Shown: piece after piece, positions 54,785 to 62,731 of the stretch
Position numbering within the stretch: position 1 is the first letter of the stretch
How the letters are laid out: each line of letters begins with the position of its first letter
Assembly: GCF_000382045.1 (NCBI RefSeq)
Contig: NZ_KB907454.1
Span: 62,001 to 126,000, forward strand
Direction: 5' to 3'
Length of the DNA stretch: 64,000 bases
DNA from: Variovorax atrisoli 110B
GTDB taxonomy: Bacteria > Pseudomonadota > Gammaproteobacteria > Burkholderiales > Burkholderiaceae_C
Notes under the pieces: generated by a model
The model's database searches: none
What the model saw: the letters and a program-made list of their open reading frames with translations, nothing else
Told to the model about the DNA's origin: nothing
Program-made: the position numbers and the translations under genes

Positions 54785-55612
54785 ATGAGCGCAGTTCTCT
54801 CCATCGATCGCAATGCGGCTTCGCAGCCGCTGAAGCTCAACCCGAACCCGCAGCAGAAGTACTGGTTCGACCCCCTTCCGCCGCGCACCACCATCCAGGC
54901 CGAGCGCCGCCACCGGCAGGAACGCCTGGCGGGCGCCTTCCGCCTGTTCGCGCGCTTCGGTTTCGCGCAGGGGCTGGCCGGGCACATCACGGCGCGCGAC
55001 CCGGAGCTCACCGACCACTTCTGGGTCAACCCGCTGGGCATCCATTTCTCGCGCATCAAGGTGTCGGACCTGCTGCTCGTCAACTCGAAGGGCGAGACCG
55101 TGATCGGCGACAGGCCGCTCAACAAGGCGGCCTTTGCGATCCACGCGGCCATCCATGAATACAACCCGAAGATCATCGCCGCCGCCCACACGCACTCGAC
55201 CTATGGCAAGGCCTGGTCGACGCTGGGCCGCAAGCTCGACACGATCACGCAGGACAGCTGCGTGTTCCACGAAGACGTGGCGCTGTTCGACGACTTCACA
55301 GGCATGGTGGTCGACACCAGCGAGGGCGAGCGCATCGCCCAGGCGCTGGGCGACAGGAAGGGCGCCATCCTCAAGAACCACGGCATCCTGACGGCGGGCC
55401 CCACGGTGGAAGCTGCCGCCTGGTGGTACATCGCGCTGGACAACGCCTGCCACACGCAACTGCTGGCCGAGGCCGCGGGCAAGCCGCAGCCCATCGACGA
55501 GGCCACGGCACGCCACACGCACAGCCAGATCGGCGGGCCCGAAGGCGCGATTCATTCCTTCGACAGCCTCTACGAAGGCCTGGTCGAGGCCGAGCCCGAA
55601 CTGCTTCTCTGA
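54785..55612 (+). CDS. class II aldolase/adducin-family protein
   Basis: A 275-residue metal-dependent protein. A-A-A-H-T-H-S-T-Y-G supplies two zinc-ligand histidines, and N-H-G-I-L-T-A-G the third with the typical C-terminal helix. Family members include fuculose-phosphate aldolase and decarboxylase-like enzymes. The catalytic acid is not clearly assignable. Position within the organosulfur set suggests cleavage or isomerisation of a carbon skeleton released by the monooxygenase. ATG 54785 follows the inverted repeat. Confidence 0.87.
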   Translation: MSAVLSIDRNAASQPLKLNPNPQQKYWFDPLPPRTTIQAERRHRQERLAGAFRLFARFGFAQGLAGHITARDPELTDHFWVNPLGIHFSRIKVSDLLLVNSKGETVIGDRPLNKAAFAIHAAIHEYNPKIIAAAHTHSTYGKAWSTLGRKLDTITQDSCVFHEDVALFDDFTGMVVDTSEGERIAQALGDRKGAILKNHGILTAGPTVEAAAWWYIALDNACHTQLLAEAAGKPQPIDEATARHTHSQIGGPEGAIHSFDSLYEGLVEAEPELLL

Positions 55613-55628
55613 CCCGAACCCCACGACG

Positions 55629-56630
55629 ATGAACCCCAACTTCTCCCGCCGCAGCCTGCTGCGCGCCGGCGGCGCCGCCGCGGTGGTCGCCTCCGGCGGC
55701 CTGATCGCATCGCAGGCCTTCTCGCAGCAGTCCCGCAAGCTCACCTTTGCCTGGAACGCCACGGCCTTCTGCCTTTCGCCCGTGGTGGTGGCGCAGGAGC
55801 GCGGCTACTTCGAGCGCAACGGGCTGCAGGTCGACCTCATCAACTACACGGGCTCCACCGACCAGCTGCTGGAGTCGCTCGCCACCGCCAAGGCGGATGC
55901 GGCCGTGGGCATGATCCACCGCTGGCTCAAGCCGCTCGAATCGGGCTTCGACGTGAAGATCGTCGGCAGCTCGCACGGCGGCTGCGTGCGGCTGGTGGGC
56001 GCGAAGAGCGCGGGCGTCACCGACCTGGCGAGCCTGAAGGGCAAGACCATCGGCGTGTCGGATATCGCGAGCCCGGGCAAGAACTTCTTCTCGATCCTGC
56101 TCGCGAAGAACGGCATCGACGCCGAGAAGGACGTGGTCTGGCGCCAGTACCCTGCCGACCTGCTCGACATCGCGGTGAAGAAAGGCGAGATCCAGGCCAT
56201 TGCCGACGGCGACCCCAACATCTACCTGATCGAGAAGCGCAACCAGGGCGCCTTCGTGGAGGTGGCGAGCAACCTCTCGGGCGAATACAAGGACAAGGTC
56301 TGCTGCATCGTCGGCGCCCGCGGCGAACTGGTGCGCAAGGACAAGGCGACCGTCGCCTCGCTGGTGCGCGCCATCGTGCAGGCCTCGGACTACGTGGCCG
56401 AGAACCCGAACGAGTCGGCAAAGCTCTTCGCCAGGTACTCGCCCAAGGTCGCGGTGGAAGACCTGCGCGCACTGCTGGGCACGCTCACGCACAAGCACCA
56501 CCCCGTGGGCCGCAACCTGCGCGACGAGGTCGAGTTCTATGCGCGCGATTTCCGCGGCGTGGGCGTGCTCAAGAAGACCACCGACCCGGTCCGCTTCGCC
56601 GAGCACGTCTCCTTCGATCCCCTGGCATGA
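55629..56630 (+). CDS. ABC transporter substrate-binding protein, NMT1/sulfonate type (receptor 3)
   Basis: A 333-residue periplasmic receptor. The N-terminus F-S-R-R-S-L-L-R-A-G-G-A-A is twin-arginine-like, cleaved near F-S-Q-Q. The NMT1/ThiY-type pattern V-A-Q-E-R-G-Y-F-E-R-N-G-L-Q-V-D and V-G-S-S-H-G-G-C is clear. It overlaps the fourth receptor gene by 4 bases if that gene starts at 56627. No transporter membrane genes follow. Confidence 0.88.
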   Translation: MNPNFSRRSLLRAGGAAAVVASGGLIASQAFSQQSRKLTFAWNATAFCLSPVVVAQERGYFERNGLQVDLINYTGSTDQLLESLATAKADAAVGMIHRWLKPLESGFDVKIVGSSHGGCVRLVGAKSAGVTDLASLKGKTIGVSDIASPGKNFFSILLAKNGIDAEKDVVWRQYPADLLDIAVKKGEIQAIADGDPNIYLIEKRNQGAFVEVASNLSGEYKDKVCCIVGARGELVRKDKATVASLVRAIVQASDYVAENPNESAKLFARYSPKVAVEDLRALLGTLTHKHHPVGRNLRDEVEFYARDFRGVGVLKKTTDPVRFAEHVSFDPLA

Positions 56631-56653
56631 ACACGGACAGGAGCCCCATCCGC

Positions 56654-57619
56654 ATGAACCACAGTTCCCGTCGTCAGTTTCTCGCCCGAGGCACGGCCGC
56701 CGCCGCTGCCGTCGCTTCCGCCGTCGCATTTCCCGCCGTGGTTTCCGCGCAGGGCCGCCCGGTGCTCAAGGCCGGCGACCAGAAGGGCGGGCTGCGCGCG
56801 CTGCTCGAGGCGGCGGGCGGGCTGGAAGGCCTCGGCTACGACATCCAGTGGTCGGAGTTCCCGGCCGCCGCGCCGCTGGCCGAGGCGCTCAACGCCGCGG
56901 CGGTCGATTCGGGCCCCATCGGCGACGCGCCGCTGATCTTCGCCCTGGCGGCCGGCACGCGCGTGAAGGCCATCGGTGCGAACCGTTCCGACTCCTACGG
57001 CACGGCCGTGCTCGTGCGGCCCGATTCGACGCTGAAGACCGCAGCCGACCTCAAGGGCAAGAGCGTCGCCACCAACCGCGGCTCCATCGGCCACTACGTC
57101 ACGCTCAAGGCCATCACGTCGGCCGGCCTCAAGCCGGAGGACGTGAACCTGCGCTTCCTGGCGCCGGCGGATGCCAAGCTCGCGCTCACGCAGGGCTCGG
57201 TCGACGCCTGGGCCACCTGGGAGCCCTATACCGCGCTGGCCGAGGTCAGCAAGCACGCGCGGGTGCTCGTCAGCGGCCGCGGCCTGCTGCCGGGGCTGAG
57301 CTACCTCGCGGCCACCGACAGCGCCATCGCCGCCAAGCGGCCGGTACTGCAGGACTTCCTGCAGCGCGTGGTGAAGGCGCAGCTCTGGTCGTACCGCAAC
57401 GTCGATGCCTACTCGGCCGCGCTGGCGCGCATCATCGGCATTCCGCCCGAGGCGGCGAAGCTGCAGTTCGAGCGCCGCCAGCAGAAGTGGGTGCCCATCG
57501 ACGCGCAGGTCATCGCCGACCAGCAGGGCACGGCCGACTTCTACCGGCAGGTGGGGCTCATCAAGCAGCCGCTGGACGTGAAGGGCACCTTCGACACCGG
57601 CTTCGGCGTGGCCGGCTGA
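56654..57619 (+). CDS. ABC transporter substrate-binding protein, sulfonate type (receptor 4)
   Basis: 321 residues from ATG 56654, which follows AGGAG at 10 bases; ATG 56627, overlapping the previous stop, is an alternative adding 9 residues. The S-R-R-Q-F-L-A-R-G-T-A-A signal is twin-arginine-like and ends near V-S-A-Q. D-Q-K-G-G-L-R, G-P-I-G-D-A-P-L-I-F and D-A-W-A-T-W-E-P-Y show the SsuA family. It is similar to receptor 1 (50107-51087), suggesting duplication across the divergent region. It ends the plus-strand sulfur block. Confidence 0.87.
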   Translation: MNHSSRRQFLARGTAAAAAVASAVAFPAVVSAQGRPVLKAGDQKGGLRALLEAAGGLEGLGYDIQWSEFPAAAPLAEALNAAAVDSGPIGDAPLIFALAAGTRVKAIGANRSDSYGTAVLVRPDSTLKTAADLKGKSVATNRGSIGHYVTLKAITSAGLKPEDVNLRFLAPADAKLALTQGSVDAWATWEPYTALAEVSKHARVLVSGRGLLPGLSYLAATDSAIAAKRPVLQDFLQRVVKAQLWSYRNVDAYSAALARIIGIPPEAAKLQFERRQQKWVPIDAQVIADQQGTADFYRQVGLIKQPLDVKGTFDTGFGVAG

Positions 57620-57710
57620 GACAGGAAGCGCTGCGCGGGACCGTAGCTGAGTCCAAGACTCGCGTAGTTGCGTCCCCGGGGCGCGGGGCTGTGCTGGCTA
57701 GAGTCGTCGC

Positions 57711-58400
57711 ATGACTTCCTATGCCATTTCCCCCGCACCCGTCCATTCGCTGCCCATCCAGGGCGAGCAGGCCCGCTTCCCGGTCAACCGCATCTTCTGC
57801 GTGGGCCGCAACTACTCCGAGCACGCCCGCGAGATGGGCCACAACCCCGACCGTGAGCCGCCGTTCTTCTTCATGAAGCCGGCCAGCGCCATCGTGGCCG
57901 ACGGCGGCGAGTTCGCCTACCCGACCTTGTCGAGCGACGTGCACCACGAGATCGAACTGGTGGTCGCGCTCAAGACCGGCGGCGCGAACATCGCCGCGGC
58001 CGACGCGCTCGGCCACGTGTACGGCTATGCCGTCGGCCTCGACATGACCCGCCGCGACCTGCAGTCCGAGGCCAAGAAGATGGGCCGTCCCTGGGACACC
58101 GGCAAGGCCTTCGACGGCTCGGCGCCCTGCGGCGAGCTGGTGCCGGTGGCCAGGGCCGGCCATCCGGCCAAGGGCGAGATCCGCCTGGATGTGAACGGCG
58201 CCCAGCGCCAGGTGGGCGACCTCGCCGACATGATTTGGAACGTGCCCGACACCATCGCCTACCTTTCGACACTGTTCACGCTGCAGCCCGGCGACCTGAT
58301 CTTCACGGGCACCCCGGCCGGCGTGGCGGCGGTGCAGCGCGGCGACCGCATGCGCGGCAGCGTGGCGGGTGTCGGCGTGCTCGACGTCGCGGTCGTCTGA
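57711..58400 (+). CDS. fumarylacetoacetate hydrolase-family protein
   Basis: A 229-residue cytoplasmic hydrolase of the FAH fold. F-C-V-G-R-N-Y-S-E-H-A-R-E-M-G-H, then H-H-E-I-E-L-V-V (metal Glu), D-M-T-R-R-D-L-Q and G-K-A-F-D-G-S-A-P-C-G are characteristic of FAHD1/fumarylpyruvate-hydrolase-like proteins. Mg2+-dependent cleavage of acylpyruvates or decarboxylation of oxaloacetate-like acids is the family activity. It has its own ATG 57711, 91 bp after receptor 4, and precedes an AraC regulator. Confidence 0.9.
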   Translation: MTSYAISPAPVHSLPIQGEQARFPVNRIFCVGRNYSEHAREMGHNPDREPPFFFMKPASAIVADGGEFAYPTLSSDVHHEIELVVALKTGGANIAAADALGHVYGYAVGLDMTRRDLQSEAKKMGRPWDTGKAFDGSAPCGELVPVARAGHPAKGEIRLDVNGAQRQVGDLADMIWNVPDTIAYLSTLFTLQPGDLIFTGTPAGVAAVQRGDRMRGSVAGVGVLDVAVV

Positions 58401-58510
58401 GGCTGAGGACCGCGCTCCCGCCGCGCCGACCGCGCCTGGCGGGCGGGGCCGGTTCGCCGGCCCCCGAGTTGGCGTACCCTCGCAGGCGAAAGACGAAGAC
58501 GCCTGCCCCG

Positions 58511-59428
58511 ATGCGCCCCTCCACACCCACGTCCGTCCGAACCTACGGCATGCACGAGCGTGCCGACCATCTCGACTTCGACATCCGCTTCCAGGGTGCG
58601 CGCAACGAGCTCACGCTGCCGCACCGGCATGCGTATTTCCAGATCCAGGTCGGCATCGAGGGCAGCTCGCAGCAGTCCATCGGCGGCGAGGTGCGGCCCT
58701 TCGGGCCGCGGCACCTGAGCTTCGTGCTGCCGTACCGGGTGCACGTGATTCCGCATCCGCCCGACGCGCTGTACTGCATCGTCAACTTCGACCAGCGCTT
58801 CCTGTGGCCCGAGCTCGACGTCGACGCGCTCGACCTCGAAGACGTACCGCTCGCGCGGCACCCCGACCTCGCGCCCTTCCTGTTCCAGGAGTACGTCGAC
58901 TTCGCCTTCGACGAGGCCGACTTCGCGCGCATCCGCGGCTGGCTCGACGAGCTGCATGCGCTGAACGCGAGCCGCAGCTTCGGCGCCAAGACGGCGATGC
59001 GCGGCATCCTGCAGCAGGTCATCGGTCTGGCCTGCATGCGGCAGGAGCAGGCGCTGATGCGGCTTTCGCTGCAGCACGACGGCAAGACCTCGCAGCGCGA
59101 CGCGCTCCAGCGCGTGGTGCGCTACGTGCGCGACAACCTCGACAAGCCGCTGTCGCTCACCGATGCGGCGGCCGCCGCCTTCCTCTCGCCCAACTATCTG
59201 GCCAACCTGCTGCGCAAGGAAACCGATCGCACCTTCACCGACCTCGTGACCGAGCGGCGCATCGAGCGCGCGAAGGAACTGCTGTCGTCCACCTCGCTGC
59301 TGGTGCGTGAGATCGCGCACCAGTGCGGCTTTGCCGACGAGGCGTACTTCAACCGGCGCTTCCGGCAGGTGGTGGGCAGCACGCCGCGCAACTTCAGGCG
59401 CGAGCACGTGGTGGGCAGGGGCGTGTAG
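58511..59428 (+). CDS. AraC-family transcriptional regulator with cupin domain
   Basis: 305 residues. The N-terminal ~150 residues contain a cupin strand pattern (L-P-H-R-H-A-Y-F-Q-I-Q-V-G with two His) that senses a small ligand. Residues about 200-295 hold the double helix-turn-helix (L-T-D-A-A-A-A-A-F-L-S-P-N-Y-L-A-N-L-L-R-K-E; I-A-H-Q-C-G-F-A-D-E-A-Y-F-N-R-R-F-R-Q). ATG 58511 was preferred within a longer open frame. It may control the adjacent hydrolase gene. Confidence 0.9.
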   Translation: MRPSTPTSVRTYGMHERADHLDFDIRFQGARNELTLPHRHAYFQIQVGIEGSSQQSIGGEVRPFGPRHLSFVLPYRVHVIPHPPDALYCIVNFDQRFLWPELDVDALDLEDVPLARHPDLAPFLFQEYVDFAFDEADFARIRGWLDELHALNASRSFGAKTAMRGILQQVIGLACMRQEQALMRLSLQHDGKTSQRDALQRVVRYVRDNLDKPLSLTDAAAAAFLSPNYLANLLRKETDRTFTDLVTERRIERAKELLSSTSLLVREIAHQCGFADEAYFNRRFRQVVGSTPRNFRREHVVGRGV

Positions 59429-59431
59429 GGG

Positions 59432-59501
59432 CTGTTCACGCCATTTCCGGGGGTGGCGTCTGTGCTCCCGCCCTTCGCGGCCCCGGAAATGGCGTGAACA
59501 G
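59432..59501. terminator. perfect 21-nt inverted repeat between convergent genes
   Basis: CTGTTCACGCCATTTCCGGGG starts at 59432 and its exact reverse complement occupies 59481-59501, with a 28-nt loop rich in GC. It sits between the AraC stop and the convergent MocR stop, so it is likely a bidirectional transcript-end structure. Absence of a T-run leaves open a mobile-element remnant. Confidence 0.6.
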
Positions 59502-59504
59502 GTC

Positions 59505-61028
59505 CTATGCGCTGCCGCGTTCCACCGCCCGCGCGATCCGCGACAGGCGGCTCAGCAGCGGCCCGAAGAGCTCGGCCGGCGTGTTGCCGTAGCCCAGCAC
59601 CAGCCCGCTGTATGGCGCTATCGGCGGCATCGGCGGCACGCGCTGCATCGCGAAGCCCGACAGCGGCGTGGGCGCGATGCGATGGCGCAGTGCCTCGGCG
59701 GCGATCTTCCGGTCGTCGAAGCGCTCGGGCAGGCGCACCGTGAGATGCATGCCGCAGTGGCCGCCGTCGATCTCGTGCGGCACCTCGAAGTGCCTGCCCA
59801 GTGCGAGCCGCAGCGCCTGCTGCCGGTCGCGGTACAGCCTGCGCATGCGGCCCAGGTGGCGGCTGAACTGGCCGCTTTCCATGAAGTCGGCCATGGCGAG
59901 CTGTTCGTATCGGTGCCCGCCGCGCAGCATCTCTTCGAGCGGCGTCCGCACGGCGTCCACGAGCCGCTCGGGCAGCACGAGGAAGCCGAGCCGAAGCGCG
60001 GGGAACATCGTCTTGCTGAAGGAGCCGACATAGAGCACGGGCGCGTCGTCGACCAGCCCCTGCATCGCGACGATGGGCTCGCCGGTGTGGCGGAACTCGC
60101 TGTCGTAGTCGTCCTCGACGATCCACGCGCCGTGTCGGCGGGCCTGTGCAATGAGCTCCAGGCGGCGCGCGATGCTCAGCACGGAGCCCATCGGGTATTG
60201 GTGCGACGGCGTGGTGTAGACCAGCCGCGGCGGGTGCTCCCGCCAATCGCGCCCGTCCACGCAGAGCCCCTCGGCATCCACGCGCATGGGCACGATGCGC
60301 ATGTCGCCCGCGTGCATGGCGGCCTTCGCGCCGCGGTAGCCCGGGTCCTCGACCCAGCCGGTGTCCCCCGGGTTGGAAAGCAGCCGCACGCACAGCGAGA
60401 TGGCCTCCTGTGCGCCTTCGGCGATGAGGACCTGCCGCGGCTCGCAGCGCACGCCGCGCGCCACCGACAGATGCCGCGTGATCGCCGCGCGCAGCGCAGG
60501 CTCGCCCAGCGGATCGCCGTAGCCCAGGGCTGCAGAGCCTCCTTCGCGGATCGCGCGCTCCAGCGAGCGCCGCCATGCGGCCAGCGGGAAGTGCGACAGC
60601 GCGGGCACGCCGGGGCGCAGCGCCGCGCCCATGTCGGCACGCGAGGCGCTCGGCAGGATCCTGGCGAGGCGCTGCGCGGTGGTAGGGGTGGCTGGCGGCC
60701 TGCCCGTGCGCTCGTCCGCCCGCTCGCGCTTCGACGGCGTCGGTGATGAAAGCTCGGTCACGCGCGTGCCCTGTCGGTCGGATCGCACATAGCCCTCGGC
60801 GGCCAGGTGCTCGTAGGTCGCGGTGACCGTGTTGCGCGAGACGCCGAGCGCCTCGGCCAGCGCACGGGAGCCCGGCAGGCGGCTGCCGGGCGCGAGGTTG
60901 CCGTCGAGGATGGCGCCCTTGAGCCGGTCGTGCAGCTGGCGCTGCATCGGTGCGGCCCCCGGTCCCCTGGACAGCGGGGATTCGAGCAAGGCGGAAGGCG
61001 GCAGGGGAAGGGTGGAGCGTGGCACCAT
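59505..61028 (-). CDS. MocR-family regulator (GntR helix-turn-helix fused to PLP aminotransferase domain)
   Basis: 507 residues from ATG 61028. Residues about 30-95 are a GntR winged helix (G-S-R-L-P-G-S-R-A-L-A-E-A-L-G-V-S-R-N-T-V). The rest is an aminotransferase class I fold with the PLP lysine in G-S-F-S-K-T-M-F-P-A-L-R-L-G-F and D-D-Y-D-S-E-F-R. Such proteins (PdxR, GabR) sense PLP or amino-acid derivatives and often activate a divergent gene, here the GNAT acetyltransferase at 61128. Confidence 0.93.
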   Translation of the reverse strand: MVPRSTLPLPPSALLESPLSRGPGAAPMQRQLHDRLKGAILDGNLAPGSRLPGSRALAEALGVSRNTVTATYEHLAAEGYVRSDRQGTRVTELSSPTPSKRERADERTGRPPATPTTAQRLARILPSASRADMGAALRPGVPALSHFPLAAWRRSLERAIREGGSAALGYGDPLGEPALRAAITRHLSVARGVRCEPRQVLIAEGAQEAISLCVRLLSNPGDTGWVEDPGYRGAKAAMHAGDMRIVPMRVDAEGLCVDGRDWREHPPRLVYTTPSHQYPMGSVLSIARRLELIAQARRHGAWIVEDDYDSEFRHTGEPIVAMQGLVDDAPVLYVGSFSKTMFPALRLGFLVLPERLVDAVRTPLEEMLRGGHRYEQLAMADFMESGQFSRHLGRMRRLYRDRQQALRLALGRHFEVPHEIDGGHCGMHLTVRLPERFDDRKIAAEALRHRIAPTPLSGFAMQRVPPMPPIAPYSGLVLGYGNTPAELFGPLLSRLSRIARAVERGSA

Positions 61029-61127
61029 CAAATCGGCTTCTCATGGCACTTTTCGTGGCGCCACGTTGCGGCTACTTTAACGTCCTCCGGCATCGCCGCT
61101 CACCATCCACCGAAAGAGTCTTCACCC

Positions 61128-61844
61128 ATGTCAGCCCGCCAGAACGAGTTCGGCCAGTCCATCGGCCCCGACCTGCCCGAATGGACGCCGCGCTCCCTGC
61201 CGCCGCGCCGCGTCCTCGAGGGGCGCTTCTGCAGGCTCGAACCGCTCGACGCCGGCCGGCACGCCGATGACCTGCACGCCGCCTATGCGCAGGCGCCCGA
61301 TGGCCGCGACTGGACCTACCTCGGCATCGAGCGTCCCGCCGATGCCGACGGCACCAGGGCCTATGTCGAGCGCATCTCCAAAAGTACCGACCCGCTGCAC
61401 TTCGCCGTCGTCGACAAGCAGAGCGGCCGCGCCGTCGGCTCGCTGGCGCTGATGCGCATCGATCCGGCCAACGGCGCCATCGAGGTGGGCACCGTCAACT
61501 TCTCTCCGCTCCTGAAGAACACGCCGATGTCCACCGAGGCGCAGTACCTGCTGATGAAGCTCGCCTTCGACGAACTGGGCTACCGCCGCTACGAGTGGAA
61601 GTGCGACAACTTCAACGAGCCTTCCAAGCGCGCGGCGCTGCGGCTGGGCTTCAGGTACGAGGGGCTGTTCCGCCAGGCGGTGATCTACAAGGGCCGGGGC
61701 CGCGACACGGCGTGGTTCTCGATCATCGACGGCGAGTGGCCTGCGCTGCGCACGGCCTTCGAGCGCTGGCTGGCGCCGGACAACTTCGATGCGCAGGGGC
61801 GGCAGCGCATGTCGCTGGACAAGTTCCGGCTGCCGTCCGCCTGA
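61128..61844 (+). CDS. GNAT-family N-acetyltransferase (RimJ/RimL-like)
   Basis: A 238-residue acetyltransferase. F-C-R-L-E-P-L-D-A starts the fold, E-V-G-T-V-N-F-S-P-L-L-K leads to the acetyl-CoA region, and N-E-P-S-K-R-A-A-L-R-L-G-F-R-Y-E-G is the RimJ/L C-terminal signature. ATG 61128 begins the homologous region. It is divergent from the MocR regulator (99-bp gap), so regulation by it is probable. The acceptor is unknown. Confidence 0.9.
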   Translation: MSARQNEFGQSIGPDLPEWTPRSLPPRRVLEGRFCRLEPLDAGRHADDLHAAYAQAPDGRDWTYLGIERPADADGTRAYVERISKSTDPLHFAVVDKQSGRAVGSLALMRIDPANGAIEVGTVNFSPLLKNTPMSTEAQYLLMKLAFDELGYRRYEWKCDNFNEPSKRAALRLGFRYEGLFRQAVIYKGRGRDTAWFSIIDGEWPALRTAFERWLAPDNFDAQGRQRMSLDKFRLPSA

Positions 61845-61862
61845 CGCGCGGGGCGCGTCAGG

Positions 61863-62708
61863 CTACTTGCCGGGCTTCTGCGACTGCTCGCACTCGACCT
61901 GGATCAGCTCGCGCTCATCCAGCGTCGCGCCGATGCGCACCGCGCTCAGGCAGCCGCCCCACACGCAGCCGGTGTCGGTGGAGAGAAGGTCGGGCCGCGA
62001 GAGCCAGCCCAGCGTCGACCAGTGGCCGAAGGCGAGGGTGGCGTTCGAAGTCCTGCGACCGGGCACGTCGAACCAGGGCATGTAGCCCTCGGGGGCGTTG
62101 GAGGCACTGTCCGTGACGTCGAAGTCCATCACGCCGTCGGCCGTGCAGAAGCGCAGCCGCGTCAGCGCGTTGACGATGGCGCGCAGGCGGGCGCTGCCGG
62201 TGAGGGTGTCCTGCCACTGCGCCGGCTCGTTGCCGTACATCGACATCATGAATTCGCCCAGCGCGGGTCCGCGCAGCACCGATTCGACCTCGGAGGCCAG
62301 CACCAGCGCGTCGCCCACCGTCCATTGCGGCAGTACGCCCGCATGCACCATCAGCAGGTCGCCGCTGCCGATGCGCATGTGCAGCGCCATGTGCTGGTTG
62401 CGCAGCCAGTCGAGCAGTTCCTCGGCATCCGGGGCGGCAAGAAGCTCGGCGAGGGTGTCCTTGCGGCCGGCCTTGCGCGCGCCGTGCGCCACGCCCAGCA
62501 GGTGCAGGTCGTGGTTGCCCAGCAGGCTCGTCGCGGAGGCACCGTAGCCCCGTATGCGGCGCAGCACGGCCAGCGAATCGGGCCCGCGGTTCACCAGGTC
62601 GCCCAGCAGCACGAGGGTGTCGCGGCTGGGGGAGAAATCGATCTTCTGCAGCAGCCGCTGGAAGGGGGCGTCGCAGCCCTGCAGGTCGCCAATCAAGTAA
62701 AGTGCCAT
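61863..62708 (-). CDS. apaH: symmetrical bis(5'-nucleosyl)-tetraphosphatase
   Basis: A 281-residue metallophosphatase hydrolysing Ap4A to two ADP. G-D-L-Q-G-C, G-D-L-V-N-R-G-P-D-S and L-G-N-H-D-L-H are the metal-binding motifs; V-H-A-G-V-L-P-Q-W and G-H-W-S-T-L-G-W complete the site. The length equals typical ApaH. Convergent with the acetyltransferase, 18 bp apart, and divergent from the CBS-protein gene at 62732. Confidence 0.95.
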   Translation of the reverse strand: MALYLIGDLQGCDAPFQRLLQKIDFSPSRDTLVLLGDLVNRGPDSLAVLRRIRGYGASATSLLGNHDLHLLGVAHGARKAGRKDTLAELLAAPDAEELLDWLRNQHMALHMRIGSGDLLMVHAGVLPQWTVGDALVLASEVESVLRGPALGEFMMSMYGNEPAQWQDTLTGSARLRAIVNALTRLRFCTADGVMDFDVTDSASNAPEGYMPWFDVPGRRTSNATLAFGHWSTLGWLSRPDLLSTDTGCVWGGCLSAVRIGATLDERELIQVECEQSQKPGK

Positions 62709-62731
62709 TCCCCCATTCTCTCCCTCAGTTC

